Assembly: GCF_029946145.1 (NCBI RefSeq)
Contig: NZ_JAQSDY010000009.1
Span: 186,001 to 250,000, forward strand
DNA: 64,000 bases
Direction of reading: 5' to 3'
Origin: Brevundimonas sp.
GTDB lineage: Bacteria > Pseudomonadota > Alphaproteobacteria > Caulobacterales > Caulobacteraceae
Under the pieces are notes generated by a model. The model ran no database searches and was not told the origin of the DNA. It saw only the letters and a program-made list of their open reading frames with translations. The position numbers and the translations under genes were made by a program. Positions within the stretch are counted from its first letter, which is position 1; every line of letters starts with the position of its first letter. Shown here piece after piece: positions 1 to 9,048 of the stretch.

Positions 1-170
1 TCGATCTCTGCGGTCGTCACGCCCGGGACCACGAAGGGGGTGATCATGTCCAGCGCCTCGGCCACCAGACGGCCGGCCTTGCGCATGCCTTCGAAGGCCT
101 CGGCGTCGTGGACGCGGATCTCGTGGGTGCGGACGAAGGCGTCGTCGTCCAGTTCGGGGGTCTCGTACAT
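1..170 (-). CDS. map: Type I methionine aminopeptidase, N-terminal part (cut by window edge)
   Basis: Only the first 56 codons lie in the window; the gene runs off the left edge. The peptide starts MYETPELDDD and contains FEGMRKAGRLVAEALDMI followed by PGVTTAEI. This is the N-terminal signature of type I methionine aminopeptidase, the cytoplasmic metalloenzyme that removes the initiator Met from nascent proteins. The metal-binding residues lie outside the window and cannot be checked. It is transcribed leftward, divergent from the CinA-like gene, with about 145 bases between the two starts. Confidence 0.85.
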   Translation of the reverse strand, partial: MYETPELDDDAFVRTHEIRVHDAEAFEGMRKAGRLVAEALDMITPFVVPGVTTAEI

Positions 171-314
171 TGGATCGGCTTTCGGGGCGGCGGGTCGTGT
201 GGGCTGGGTCTCAGGTGGGAGACTATAGCACAAACCTCAAGGCCGGGTTGAGGCGACCGCTGCATCAGCGCGTCCCAACTTCGGGACTCAGGCGGGATAG
301 GCTAGACTTCGGGC

Positions 315-1067
315 ATGACCAATCCATCCCCCACCGCCGCCGTCCTGATCATCGGCGACGAGGTCCTGTCCGGGCGGACCCAGGACACCAATCTGAACAC
401 CATCGCCCGGTTCCTGGCGGCGCTGGGGATCGACCTGATGGAATGCCGGACGGTCGGGGACCGCACGGCGCAGATCGTCGACAGCCTGAACGCCCTGCGG
501 GTCGCCCACGACTATGTCTTCACCACCGGCGGCTTAGGGCCGACGCATGACGACATCACCGCCGACGCCGTGGCGACGGCCTTCGGCGTGGCCCTGCCGG
601 AACATCCCGAGGCGATCGCCATTCTGGAGCGGCGCTATGGCGACGACTTCAACGCGGCGCGGCGGCGGATGGCGCGGATCCCCGAGGGCGGGACGCTGAT
701 CGCCAATCCGGTGACGGACGCCCCGGGATTCCAGATCGGCAATGTCTTCGTCATGGCCGGGGTGCCGAAGATCATGACCGCCATGCTGGAGGACGTGGCG
801 CCGCGGCTGCGAACCGGGGCGGTGGTTCACGCCCGGACGCTGCGGGTGACGGGCGTGGGGGAAGGGTCGATCGCGGATATCCTGACGGCGGCGGCGAAGG
901 CGGAGCGCGAGATCAGCTTTGGCAGCTATCCGTTCGGACATGGGTCGGTTGGCGAAATGGGGACCAATCTGGTCGCGCGCGGACGCGATGCGGCGAAGCT
1001 GGATGTGGCGGTCGAGGCGCTGGCGGCGGAACTGAAGGCGGCGGGCGTGGCGGTCGAACCCGCCTAG
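315..1067 (+). CDS. CinA-like / molybdopterin-binding domain protein
   Basis: A 250-residue protein of the COG1058 (CinA N-terminal, MoCF-biosynthesis fold) family. GDEVLSG near residue 14 and TTGGLGPTHDD at residues 70-80 are the family's nucleotide or pterin binding loops. It lacks the C-terminal nicotinamide-nucleotide amidase domain of full-length CinA (about 420 residues), so it is the short stand-alone form. Its exact substrate is not established; a link to nucleotide pyrophosphatase activity is known only for relatives. It ends in a TAG that overlaps the xylanase stop on the other strand. Confidence 0.85.
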   Translation: MTNPSPTAAVLIIGDEVLSGRTQDTNLNTIARFLAALGIDLMECRTVGDRTAQIVDSLNALRVAHDYVFTTGGLGPTHDDITADAVATAFGVALPEHPEAIAILERRYGDDFNAARRRMARIPEGGTLIANPVTDAPGFQIGNVFVMAGVPKIMTAMLEDVAPRLRTGAVVHARTLRVTGVGEGSIADILTAAAKAEREISFGSYPFGHGSVGEMGTNLVARGRDAAKLDVAVEALAAELKAAGVAVEPA

Positions 1068-2125
1068 CGTCGGCGGAACGCGTTGGCCACCGCCGCATAG
1101 GCGGGGTTGGCGCGACCACCCGCATCCAGCAACAACGGGCTGTCGTCCGTCCAGCCCTTGCCGTCGGGGCGCAGCAGCCAGCTGTCCGTGTCACGCAGGC
1201 CCCAGGTGGTGAAGGCGTAGCGCTGGCGTTCCGGCAGGGCCATGAAGGCCTCGGCCAGCTCGCCGACGCGGGCGACCTGCTGGGCGCGTCTGGCGGCGAG
1301 GGAGCGGGTGTCGAGCCGGTTGTCGGACCGCATGGAGAAGTCCAGCTCCGACACATGGATCGGCAGACCCAGCGATCCGGCGTCCTTCATGAAGGACGTG
1401 ATCTGGCCGGCGGGGATTTCGATGTCGAGGTGGGACTGGGTCCCGATGCCGCCGATGGGCGCGCCGAGAGTCAGGAGGCGCTCAACCAGCCGGAGGAAGG
1501 TCGCGCCCTTCCGGGGGATGTTTTCGAGGTTGTATTCGTTGAGGAACAGGACGGCCTCGGGGTCGGCCGCGCGGGCCTGTTCGAAGGCGCGGACGATATA
1601 GCCCTCCTGACCCAGCGCCCGGCTGAAATGGCAGTCGCGCAGGCCGTCGCCGTCTTCGGCCACGGGCTCGTTGACCACGTCCCAGCCGGCCATCTTGCCG
1701 CGATACCGGCTGGCCACGGTCGAGACATAGCGGTCATATTCGGCGGCGAACCGGGTCCCGGGCAGGTCGTCGGTGAAGGCCTGTTGGCCTTGCGAATACC
1801 AGACGAGCGTGTGGCCGTGGACGCGCAACCCCTGTTCGCGGCCCCAGTCGACGATCCGGTCAGAGGCCGAGAAGTCGTACGTGAAATCGGGCTGCAGGAT
1901 GCGTTCGGGCTTCAGCTCCCATTCGGGGGTCAGCTGGCTGACGTGTTCGCGCATCCGGGCGACCCAGACCGGGTCCGACAGCTGGCCGGTCATGCCGGTG
2001 GCGCCGATGGGGAACGGGGCAAGGGACTTGAGGGGCGCGGCCTCGGGGCCGGGCGTACGGACGGAGGGAAGACGGCTGCAGGCCGCGAGCGCGAGCGGGG
2101 TGGCGAGAAGGGAGCGGCGGTCCAT
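1064..2125 (-). CDS. Endo-1,4-beta-xylanase, GH10 family, predicted lipoprotein
   Basis: A 353-residue glycoside hydrolase family 10 enzyme that cuts xylan backbones. WDVVNEP carries the acid/base Glu (residue 143) and HVSELD the nucleophile Glu (residue 250). LVWYSQ and GIGTQSHLD are also GH10 signatures. The N-terminus MDRRSLLATPLALAAC has a twin-Arg stretch and a lipobox ending at Cys16, so it is probably exported and lipid-anchored. A start at 2125 is preferred because a GGAGGG sequence sits at good distance; the adjacent ATG at 2128 is the alternative. Stop codons overlap with the convergent CinA-like gene. No other xylan genes are nearby. Confidence 0.88.
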   Translation of the reverse strand: MDRRSLLATPLALAACSRLPSVRTPGPEAAPLKSLAPFPIGATGMTGQLSDPVWVARMREHVSQLTPEWELKPERILQPDFTYDFSASDRIVDWGREQGLRVHGHTLVWYSQGQQAFTDDLPGTRFAAEYDRYVSTVASRYRGKMAGWDVVNEPVAEDGDGLRDCHFSRALGQEGYIVRAFEQARAADPEAVLFLNEYNLENIPRKGATFLRLVERLLTLGAPIGGIGTQSHLDIEIPAGQITSFMKDAGSLGLPIHVSELDFSMRSDNRLDTRSLAARRAQQVARVGELAEAFMALPERQRYAFTTWGLRDTDSWLLRPDGKGWTDDSPLLLDAGGRANPAYAAVANAFRRR

Positions 2126-2154
2126 CATTCTCCCTCCCCCGAAGTGAGCAGGAA

Positions 2155-2171
2155 GGATCGCGGAGCGATCC
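2155..2171. repeat. Short palindrome in the xylanase upstream region
   Basis: Perfect 7-base arms GGATCGC / GCGATCC around a GGA loop. It lies in the fliJ-xylanase gap, just upstream of the xylanase ribosome binding site. It could be a dispersed palindromic unit or an operator; the sequence alone does not decide. Confidence 0.5.
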
Positions 2172-2247
2172 GGGCGGGGCTGGATGAAGCAGCACACGCC
2201 GGCGTCGTACAGATGTTCCCCACCCGGCCGTCGCTGCGCGACGACCA

Positions 2248-2268
2248 CCCTCCCCATGAAGGGGAGGG
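2248..2268. terminator. GC-rich hairpin downstream of fliJ
   Basis: Perfect 8-base arms CCCTCCCC and GGGGAGGG around ATGAA. It lies directly after the fliJ stop in the direction of fliIJ transcription, so it is a plausible 3' end signal. There is no U-tract, so it may be a dispersed palindromic repeat instead. Its arms resemble the hairpin at 31476-31500. Confidence 0.45.
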
Positions 2269-2278
2269 AGAAGCGAGC

Positions 2279-2689
2279 CTAGCCCGCACGGCGCCTCAGG
2301 CCCAGTTCGTCGAAGGCGGCGGTTTCGCGCTTGCCGGCGGCGATGACGCTGTTGAGCCGGGTGGTTTCGGCGACGTGCTCGAACTTCTTCAGTTCCTCGA
2401 AGGCGCCGGTGAGGGCGTCGCGGGCGCCTTCCTCCTCGGCGTCGAGGACGACCACGTCGGCCTCGGCCGCGCCCTTGCGCAGCTTCCAGCCGCTCAGATA
2501 GGCCTGCAGCATCATGGCGGCGTCGGCGTCGGAGCGGGCGCGTTCCTGTTCGATCTCGGCCTCGGCCTGCAGCACGGCGATGCGCATTTCGGCGGAGGCG
2601 CGGCGGGCGGTGATCTCGGCCAGACGCTTCTGCAGCGTCTCGACCTCGTAGCTGGAGATGCGGATCAGCGATTGGGCCCAGGCGGTCAT
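2279..2689 (-). CDS. fliJ: Flagellar export protein FliJ
   Basis: A 136-residue protein that is almost entirely charged, helical heptad-like sequence rich in Ala, Glu, Arg and Leu, as expected for the coiled-coil FliJ stalk of the flagellar type III export ATPase complex. Motif-level recognition is weak, as usual for FliJ. The call rests on size, coiled-coil character and position 25 bases downstream of fliI on the same strand. FliJ acts at the cytoplasmic face of the basal body, inserting into the FliI hexamer ring and promoting substrate transfer. Confidence 0.85.
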   Translation of the reverse strand: MTAWAQSLIRISSYEVETLQKRLAEITARRASAEMRIAVLQAEAEIEQERARSDADAAMMLQAYLSGWKLRKGAAEADVVVLDAEEEGARDALTGAFEELKKFEHVAETTRLNSVIAAGKRETAAFDELGLRRRAG

Positions 2690-2714
2690 CGGTCGTCTCT
2701 CTGGTGCACGGGGG

Positions 2715-4055
2715 TCACTGGATCATTCCCTGGTTCAGGATTGCTTCCAGCTGGGTAAAGGAATCGGAAAGAGGCGTGTGATCGTCCTTGTCCTGGCCGA
2801 GGAAATTCTCGAGCGCGGGATTCAGGGCGATGGCGCGGTCCACGACGGGATCGGCCCCGGTGCGATAGGCGCCGATACGGATCAGCTCTTCCATGTTGGC
2901 GTAGGCGCTCAGGCACTGGCGGGCGCGCTTGTTGAGCTCGCGCTCGGGCGGCGTCTGACAGGCGGGCAGGGTGCGGCTGACGGACTTCAGCACGTCGATG
3001 GCCGGGAAGCGCCCGCGCTCGGCGATCTTGCGGTCCATGACGATATGGCCGTCGAGGATGCCTCGCACGGCGTCGGCGATGGGCTCGTCATGGTCGCCGC
3101 CGTCGACCAGGACGGTGAACATGGCGGTGATCGGCCCGGCGGTGGTGCCGTCGGGGCGAACGGGGCCGGGGCCGGCGCGCTCGAGCAGCTTGGGCAGTTC
3201 GGTGAAGACCGTGGGGGTGTAGCCCTTGGTGGTCGGCGGCTCGCCGGCGGCCAGGCCGATCTCGCGCTGGGCCATGGCGAAACGGGTGACGGAGTCCATC
3301 AGGCACAGGACTTCCAGATCCTGATCGCGCAGGTATTCGCTGATCGCCATGGTCATATAGGCGGCCTGGCGGCGCTTGAGGGCGGGTTCGTCACTGGTGG
3401 CGACGACGACGATGGCGCGGCGCAGGCCTTCCTCGCCCAGTGTCTCCTCGATGAACTCGCGGACCTCACGGCCCCGTTCGCCGATCAGGCCGACGACGAC
3501 GACGTCGCAGGTGGCCTGACGCGCCAGCATGGACAGCAGCACCGACTTGCCGACGCCGGAGCCGGCGAAGATGCCGAGGCGCTGGCCCCGGCAGGTGGTG
3601 GTGAAGACGTCCATCGAGCGGACGCCGAGATCGAGACGCTCGCCGACACGGCCCCGCGAATGGGCGGGGGGCGGAGGCGCGCGCAGGGGATAGGCGGCCG
3701 GACCGACGGGCAGGGGGCCCTTGCCGTCGATGGGCTGACCGAAGGCGTCGATGACCCGGCCCAGCCAGGCGGTGGTCGGGCGGACGCTGGCGGCGGCGGA
3801 GACGATGCGGATATCGGCGCCGGGGGCCACCCCCTCGACCGGACCAAACGGCATCAGCAGGGCCTTGGCGTCACGGAAGCCGACGACCTCGGCGGGCAGG
3901 GGAGAGAGGTGGCGACGCTCGATCTCGGCCCGGGCGCCGACGGCGAGGCGGGACAGGCCACCCCGCGATTCAATCAGCAATCCGTTCACGCCCGCGACCT
4001 TGCCGGTCACGACCAGCGGATCGACAGCTTCGACGGCGGCGGCGAGAGTACGCAA
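2715..4055 (-). CDS. fliI: Flagellum-specific ATP synthase FliI
   Basis: A 446-residue F1-beta-like ATPase that energises flagellar type III export. The Walker A motif GSGVGKS is at residues 165-171; [12 protein letters not shown] and LMDSVTRFA (Walker B region) follow, then [18 protein letters not shown]. The start used is TTG at 4055, giving [14 protein letters not shown], which fits the family N-terminus; no in-frame ATG suits better and the ribosome binding site is weak. Upstream (4056-4119) there is one GTTAACC, which resembles half of a CtrA site. CtrA is known to drive early flagellar genes in Caulobacter; here that is inference. Confidence 0.96.
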   Translation of the reverse strand: MRTLAAAVEAVDPLVVTGKVAGVNGLLIESRGGLSRLAVGARAEIERRHLSPLPAEVVGFRDAKALLMPFGPVEGVAPGADIRIVSAAASVRPTTAWLGRVIDAFGQPIDGKGPLPVGPAAYPLRAPPPPAHSRGRVGERLDLGVRSMDVFTTTCRGQRLGIFAGSGVGKSVLLSMLARQATCDVVVVGLIGERGREVREFIEETLGEEGLRRAIVVVATSDEPALKRRQAAYMTMAISEYLRDQDLEVLCLMDSVTRFAMAQREIGLAAGEPPTTKGYTPTVFTELPKLLERAGPGPVRPDGTTAGPITAMFTVLVDGGDHDEPIADAVRGILDGHIVMDRKIAERGRFPAIDVLKSVSRTLPACQTPPERELNKRARQCLSAYANMEELIRIGAYRTGADPVVDRAIALNPALENFLGQDKDDHTPLSDSFTQLEAILNQGMIQ

Positions 4056-4119
4056 TGCAGGGCCCCGGGATCAGTCCCTCACGGATGCGCTGTCGTGGTT
4101 AACGGGGAATGAAGGCCGG

Positions 4120-5091
4120 TCAGCCGGCCCACAGCCGCCGGGCCTCTTCGGCCATCACGTCGGGGTATTCCTCGGGGAAGAACAGCTTGCCCGCCGGGAC
4201 CCGGCGAACGCCGCGCGAACCGGGCAGGATGCGGTCCAGATAGTCGGGATCCGCGGGGGAGAAGATGTCGTCGCTCATGCCCCAGACGATGCGGACGGGA
4301 ATGCTCAGCCGCCCCAGCGCCGCCTCGATCCCGGCGAGGGGGTTGGAGTCGAGCGCCACGGCATAGGCGTTGACCATGGCCTTGCGCGCGGGGCTGTAGA
4401 CCAGGGGCCCGAGGTAGGTCTCGATGGCGGCGTCGCTCAGGTCCCGGGGGCGGCTGTAGGTCTGGCCGCCGAGGCCGGTTTCGGACCGGGCCAGCGCCTT
4501 GTCGGCGAACCAGGGAGCCAGCCACTGGTCGGGGAAGACGCCCTCGCGGGCCATCTCCAGCACCGGCAGAAGCGCCGGCGGCGGGCTGTCGGGCTCGACA
4601 TCGCAATTGGTGAGCAGAACGGTCCGCACGCGCTCGGGCCGGCGCAACATCAACAGTTGGGCGACCGCGCCGCCGCTGTCGTTGGCGATCAGGTCGAAGC
4701 TCTGGATGTCGAGACGGTCCATCAGCTCAAGCAGCATGTCGACCTGATCGGTCGGGGCGACGCCCTGCCCCTCGGCCACACGCGTGAAGCCCAGGCCGAG
4801 AGAGTCCGGCGCGATGCAGCGGCGCACATCCTCCAGCCGGTCGATGACGCCCCGCCACTGAAAGCCGTTCAGCGGAAAGCCGTGCAGGAACAGGGCGACA
4901 GGTCCTTCGCCCCGGTCCGTGTAGGCGATGTCGCCGAAGCGGGTCTGCAGCCAGCGGCGCTCGGTGTGGAACCGGGCGGCGGCGAGGGCGTCCTCAACGC
5001 CCGAGGCGGGCGGGGTGGCGGCGGCCGGGGCGCCCATGGCCAGGGCGGCGGGCGAAAGGCCGGCGGCGGTGATCAGCGTTCTGCGGTTCAT
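4120..5091 (-). CDS. Alpha/beta hydrolase with Tat-type signal, dehalogenase-like
   Basis: A 323-residue protein of the alpha/beta hydrolase fold. MNRRTLITAAGLSPAALAMG is a twin-arginine leader, so export is likely. LFLHGFPLNGFQW forms the oxyanion region. The nucleophile elbow reads ANDSGG, placing Asp138 at the nucleophile position as in haloalkane dehalogenase-like hydrolases. WGMSDDIF supplies the acid. Where the catalytic His is expected (GAGHF-like) the sequence is PAGKLFFPEEYPD, with Lys instead. The substrate is unknown and activity uncertain. The start at 5091 was chosen for the signal peptide; the frame is open to 5148. Divergent from the XRE regulator. Confidence 0.75.
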   Translation of the reverse strand: MNRRTLITAAGLSPAALAMGAPAAATPPASGVEDALAAARFHTERRWLQTRFGDIAYTDRGEGPVALFLHGFPLNGFQWRGVIDRLEDVRRCIAPDSLGLGFTRVAEGQGVAPTDQVDMLLELMDRLDIQSFDLIANDSGGAVAQLLMLRRPERVRTVLLTNCDVEPDSPPPALLPVLEMAREGVFPDQWLAPWFADKALARSETGLGGQTYSRPRDLSDAAIETYLGPLVYSPARKAMVNAYAVALDSNPLAGIEAALGRLSIPVRIVWGMSDDIFSPADPDYLDRILPGSRGVRRVPAGKLFFPEEYPDVMAEEARRLWAG

Positions 5092-5200
5092 GACGGGGCC
5101 CCGTTGTCTGGCGGGGTCGGTGTCGCGCCTGGCACGTCGTCGGATCAATAACCTCGCAGGTCATGGCGTCAGGGGCGGATGGCCCCTTAAGGTGAGGCTC

Positions 5201-6004
5201 ATGACGGACGCCATCGTTGTAACCGCCTTCGGGCGCATGATGCGGGACTGGCGCGCCACGCACCGCCTCAGCCAGCTGGAGCTGGCCTTGCGCGCCGACG
5301 TGTCGGCCCGGCACCTCAGCTATGTCGAAACCGGCAAGGCCCAGCCCAGCCGCGATCTGGTCGAGCAACTGGCCGAGGCGCTGGAGATGCCGCTGAGGCA
5401 TCGCAACAGCCTGCTGCTGGCGGCCGGCTATGCGCCGCAATATCGCGAGAGCGAGCTCGCGGCGCCGGAAATGGCGCTGATCCGGCGGGCCATCGACGTG
5501 ACGCTTGAACGGCACGAACCCTTTCCGGCGTTCACGACCAACCGGTACTGGGACGTGCTGCAGGCCAATCCGGGAATGATCCGCCTGTTGGACGCCGTCC
5601 GCCCTGGTGGACCCGGGCACGACAACATCGTCCGGCAGGTCTTCGATCCCGAGGCCATGCGGCCCTTCATCGACAATTGGGACGAGGTCGCGGGCGACCT
5701 GATCCGTCACCTGCACCACGAGGCGGCGCGGAACCCGTCCGATCAACGAGCTCGCGGACTTCTGGACGAGGCCCTGGTCTGGTCCGGCGGGCGGGCCCGC
5801 TGGCGCAGGGCCGAGGCGCCCGCGCCCCTGCCGGTGATGACCACGGTGTTCCTCGCCGGCGAGCGGCGGCTGACCTTCTTCTCGACCGTGACCCAGTTCG
5901 GGGCCGCTTCGGACGCCACCGTCGAAGACCTGCGCATCGAGACCATGCATCCCGTCGATGATGAGACCCGGACGTTTTGCGTCGCCCTGTCCGACGCCCC
6001 ATGA
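5201..6004 (+). CDS. XRE-family transcriptional regulator (MmyB-like)
   Basis: A 267-residue protein. An N-terminal helix-turn-helix (residues about 10-65) contains LSQLELALRADVSARHLSYVETGKA. A C-terminal ligand-binding-like domain follows, with AFTTNRYWDVLQANPG and PEAMRPFIDNWDEVAGDLI, characteristic of the MmyB-like group. The start at 5201 (MTDAIVVTAFG) places the HTH correctly; the frame is open far upstream. Members often regulate a divergently transcribed oxidoreductase or hydrolase gene. Here the divergent neighbour is the Tat alpha/beta hydrolase, 109 bases away, which makes it a candidate target by inference. Confidence 0.85.
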   Translation: MTDAIVVTAFGRMMRDWRATHRLSQLELALRADVSARHLSYVETGKAQPSRDLVEQLAEALEMPLRHRNSLLLAAGYAPQYRESELAAPEMALIRRAIDVTLERHEPFPAFTTNRYWDVLQANPGMIRLLDAVRPGGPGHDNIVRQVFDPEAMRPFIDNWDEVAGDLIRHLHHEAARNPSDQRARGLLDEALVWSGGRARWRRAEAPAPLPVMTTVFLAGERRLTFFSTVTQFGAASDATVEDLRIETMHPVDDETRTFCVALSDAP

Positions 6005-6043
6005 TTCCTCGTCATCGCGCCTGCAGGGGGGAAGGGGGCGGCT

Positions 6044-6973
6044 TCAGAGCGCCTCCCGGAAGAAGCGGACGACTTCCCGGTTGAACATCTGGTGGAACGC
6101 GGCCCGGTCGAATCCGGGCTTCGAGCGGCACAGCACCGGGATCGCCGCCAGCATTTCCGGTGCGCAGGGCGGGAGGAAATCGTAGTGGCCGGCGTCGGCC
6201 ACCCGATGATACTCGGGCGTGCGTCCCAGCCGGTCCCGAATGGGCTCGGCATTGAAGGGCGCCGGCAGAATCCCGTCGTCGGCCGCCTGCCACATCTGGA
6301 TCGGGATCCGGATCGCCGCCAGACTCTCGTCTGTGAAGGCCAGACCCAGGGCGGGTCCGGCGATGACCGCAGCCCTGACTCGCGAGTCATGCCCCCGCGA
6401 TCGCCAGGCCGGAACGTTGATCGGCTGGAGCGCGAACAGGCGGCAGGCGAAGAACTCGGGTTGCGCCTCGCAGTGCCGCAGAATTCGCGACGGATCGCTG
6501 ACGCCGCCCGCGAGAGCCGTGACCGTGAAGCCGCCAGCCGAGAAGCCAAAGGCCCCGATGCGCGCGGAATCGATCGCCACGAGCCCGGAGTGTTCCTGCG
6601 TCATGCGATCGATCAGCAGGCTGATGTGGCGCGGCCGGTCCGACAGCTGGGTCGACCGGCTGTCGTCGCGCCAATTGTCGCCGGGATGGGTCAGGGAGGC
6701 GACCACGAAGCCGGCGTCGGCCAGGGCTTCGGCGGTGTCGTAGTGGCCGCGATACCAGCCGCCGTTGCCGTGAGAGATGACCACCAGCGGGCGGGGAACG
6801 CCGTCCCCCGCGCCTTCCGGTAGCCAGAGGCCGGCTTCGATTTCGCCACCCTCGGGGTCGGCGAGGCGGAAGACCTGGTCGGCGTCCTGGGCCAGCGCCG
6901 GAGCGGTCGAGGCCAGGGTAACACACGCCGCCATGGCGGCGATCAGGGCGAAGGGTTTGCGGAGAATGGACAT
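6044..6973 (-). CDS. Secreted alpha/beta hydrolase (dienelactone hydrolase / PAF-acetylhydrolase-like)
   Basis: A 309-residue protein with a Sec signal peptide ending ASTAPALAQ. VVISHGNGGW is the oxyanion loop. GFSAGG holds the nucleophile Ser145. DAGHYDFLPPC near the C-terminus carries the catalytic His, with QAADDGILP as the likely acid region. The pattern fits periplasmic esterases annotated as predicted dienelactone hydrolases. The substrate is not predictable. It converges with the XRE regulator (39-base gap) and starts 155 bases from the divergent LytTR gene. Confidence 0.75.
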   Translation of the reverse strand: MSILRKPFALIAAMAACVTLASTAPALAQDADQVFRLADPEGGEIEAGLWLPEGAGDGVPRPLVVISHGNGGWYRGHYDTAEALADAGFVVASLTHPGDNWRDDSRSTQLSDRPRHISLLIDRMTQEHSGLVAIDSARIGAFGFSAGGFTVTALAGGVSDPSRILRHCEAQPEFFACRLFALQPINVPAWRSRGHDSRVRAAVIAGPALGLAFTDESLAAIRIPIQMWQAADDGILPAPFNAEPIRDRLGRTPEYHRVADAGHYDFLPPCAPEMLAAIPVLCRSKPGFDRAAFHQMFNREVVRFFREAL

Positions 6974-7128
6974 CGGTTCGGTCCTCGGGATCGGCGGGAA
7001 TGCCTGTTGATCGGGCGGCGCCCGGGACGGCGCCAGCGCGACTTCGCGAATGGGCGAGCGGGTGCGCGGTCCGGCGAACGGTTCCGTCCCCCGCCGGGTT
7101 CGCTATAGTCGCAGCCAGCGAGGGGACG

Positions 7129-7935
7129 ATGATCGAAACGCCGAACACGGCCCGGGCCTGGGCGACGGAGCTGGCCGCCTGCCTCGGCGTGGGCGCGGTG
7201 CTGGGGGTGATCGGTCCCTTCGGCAGCTTCTTCAACGACGTCCTGGTCGTGCGGGTGGCCTATTGGGTCTGTGTATTCCTGGTCTGTGGCCTGGCGTTCG
7301 GTCTGGCGTTCCGGTTGCTGGCGTCCCGGGCGCACAGGGCGGGCGTTCCCGCCTGGGCCTGGGTCCCGGCGATGGCCCTGGTTGTGGGGATCCCCCTGGC
7401 CGGCGTCACGCGCCTGATGGCCGCCGCCATATGGCCGGCGATCCGCCAGTCCGTGGGACTGGTCGAATGGTATGGCCAGACGGTGCTGGTGGGCCTGGTC
7501 TACGTCGCCCTGTATGGCCTGCTACGTCGCCGCGCCGCGCCGCGCGCCGCCTTGCGTGGCGGCATCGAGCCGGACTCTCCGCGCATCCTCCGTCGGCTTC
7601 CCCCGCGCCTCGGACAGGACCTGTTGTGCCTGTCGATGGAGGATCACTATGTGCGGCTGCATACGACCCGGGGTTCGGCGCTGGTGCTGATGTCGCTGGG
7701 TCAGGCGCTTGAGGAAGTCGGGGGGCTGGAAGGCCTTCAGGTTCACCGGTCGTGGTGGGTCGCGCGCAAGGCGGTCGAAGGTGTGATCGAGGACGGCCGC
7801 AAGCTGCGGATCCGGCTGAAGGGCGGGATCGAGGCGCCGGTCTCGCGCGCCAGCGTTGCGCGGTTGCGCGCCGCCGGCTGGCTGAAAGATCAGGTCGCGG
7901 GCGCCGACAATGTTGGCGACGTCGGACTCCGGTAA
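7129..7935 (+). CDS. Membrane-bound LytTR-domain transcriptional regulator
   Basis: A 268-residue protein. The N-terminal half has four hydrophobic segments (about residues 10-35, 40-60, 75-95 and 110-130). The C-terminal LytTR DNA-binding domain (about 165-255) includes [33 protein letters not shown] and SRASVARLR. This layout is the common alphaproteobacterial class of membrane-anchored LytTR regulators that probably sense a membrane or external cue. The start at 7129 has GAGGGG just upstream; the frame remains open to 7000. It is followed by cysK on the same strand, 88 bases away, with no sign of coupling. Confidence 0.82.
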   Translation: MIETPNTARAWATELAACLGVGAVLGVIGPFGSFFNDVLVVRVAYWVCVFLVCGLAFGLAFRLLASRAHRAGVPAWAWVPAMALVVGIPLAGVTRLMAAAIWPAIRQSVGLVEWYGQTVLVGLVYVALYGLLRRRAAPRAALRGGIEPDSPRILRRLPPRLGQDLLCLSMEDHYVRLHTTRGSALVLMSLGQALEEVGGLEGLQVHRSWWVARKAVEGVIEDGRKLRIRLKGGIEAPVSRASVARLRAAGWLKDQVAGADNVGDVGLR

Positions 7936-8023
7936 CGGTGAATCCGGATCCAAAAGGCTTGCTTGCCCTTGTCTAGCAGGTGAAGCGCCTATGTATTCCC
8001 GATCCCGAGACCGGAGCCCCCTC

Positions 8024-9004
8024 ATGTCCGACGCCCCCTACGACGCCTCCCGCCACCTGAAAGCCGGACGCGGCAAGGTCTTCGCCTCGATCCTCGACAC
8101 CATCGGCGACACGCCGCTGGTCGGCCTGCCGCGGCTGTCGGCCGAGCTGAAGCCGAAGGCCACGGTGCTGGCCAAGCTGGAGTTCTTCAACCCGATGGCC
8201 TCGGTCAAGGACCGGATCGGCGTGGCCATGATCGAGGCGCTGGAACAGGCGGGGCAGATCGGCCCGGATACTGTCCTGATCGAGCCGACCAGCGGCAACA
8301 CCGGCATCGCCCTGGCCTTCGTGGCAGCGGCCAAGGGTTATCGGCTGATCCTGGTGATGCCCGAGAGCATGTCGATGGAGCGGCGCAAGATGCTGGCCCT
8401 GCTGGGCGCCGAACTGGTGCTGACCCCGGCCGAAAAGGGGATGAAGGGGGCCATCGCCATGGCTCAGGAGCTCAAGGACCGGACTCCCGGCGCCGTCATC
8501 CCGGCCCAGTTCGACAATCCCGCCAATCCGGCCATCCACCGCGTCTCGACGGCCGAGGAGATCTGGAACGATACGGCGGGGGCGGTGGACATCATCATCT
8601 CGGGCGTCGGCACCGGCGGCACCATCACCGGCGTCGGTCAGGTGCTGAAGGCGCGGAAAGCCTCGCTGCGCATGATCGCGGTCGAACCGACGGCCTCGCC
8701 CGTATTGTCGGGCGGGGAGCCGGGGCCGCACAAGATCCAGGGCATCGGCGCGGGCTTCATTCCCTCGATCGTCGACCGCTCGGTCATCGACGGGGTCGAA
8801 CAGGTGTCCAACGAGGACGCGTTCAACATGGCCCGCAAGGCGGCGCGGACGGAGGGGATTCCGGTCGGCATCTCGTCCGGGGCCGCCCTGGTCGCGGCCT
8901 TCCGTCAGGCGGCGCTGGACGAGAACGCCGGCAAGACCATCGTGGTGATCATTCCCAGCTTCGCCGAACGCTATCTGTCGACGGCCCTGTTCGAGGGGCT
9001 GTAA
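8024..9004 (+). CDS. cysK: Cysteine synthase A (O-acetylserine sulfhydrylase)
   Basis: A 326-residue PLP enzyme making cysteine from O-acetylserine and sulfide. [11 protein letters not shown] carries the PLP lysine (Lys62). The substrate loop PTSGNTG follows near residue 90, and [12 protein letters not shown] is the phosphate-binding loop. The length is typical. The start at 8024 ([19 protein letters not shown]) is chosen over the open frame to 7910 because homology to the family begins shortly after it. Genes on both sides are functionally unrelated. Confidence 0.95.
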   Translation: MSDAPYDASRHLKAGRGKVFASILDTIGDTPLVGLPRLSAELKPKATVLAKLEFFNPMASVKDRIGVAMIEALEQAGQIGPDTVLIEPTSGNTGIALAFVAAAKGYRLILVMPESMSMERRKMLALLGAELVLTPAEKGMKGAIAMAQELKDRTPGAVIPAQFDNPANPAIHRVSTAEEIWNDTAGAVDIIISGVGTGGTITGVGQVLKARKASLRMIAVEPTASPVLSGGEPGPHKIQGIGAGFIPSIVDRSVIDGVEQVSNEDAFNMARKAARTEGIPVGISSGAALVAAFRQAALDENAGKTIVVIIPSFAERYLSTALFEGL

Positions 9005-9048
9005 CCGTCACAGGCGGTTAACCGGCGAAGCCGTAATCTCGCGCCGAC

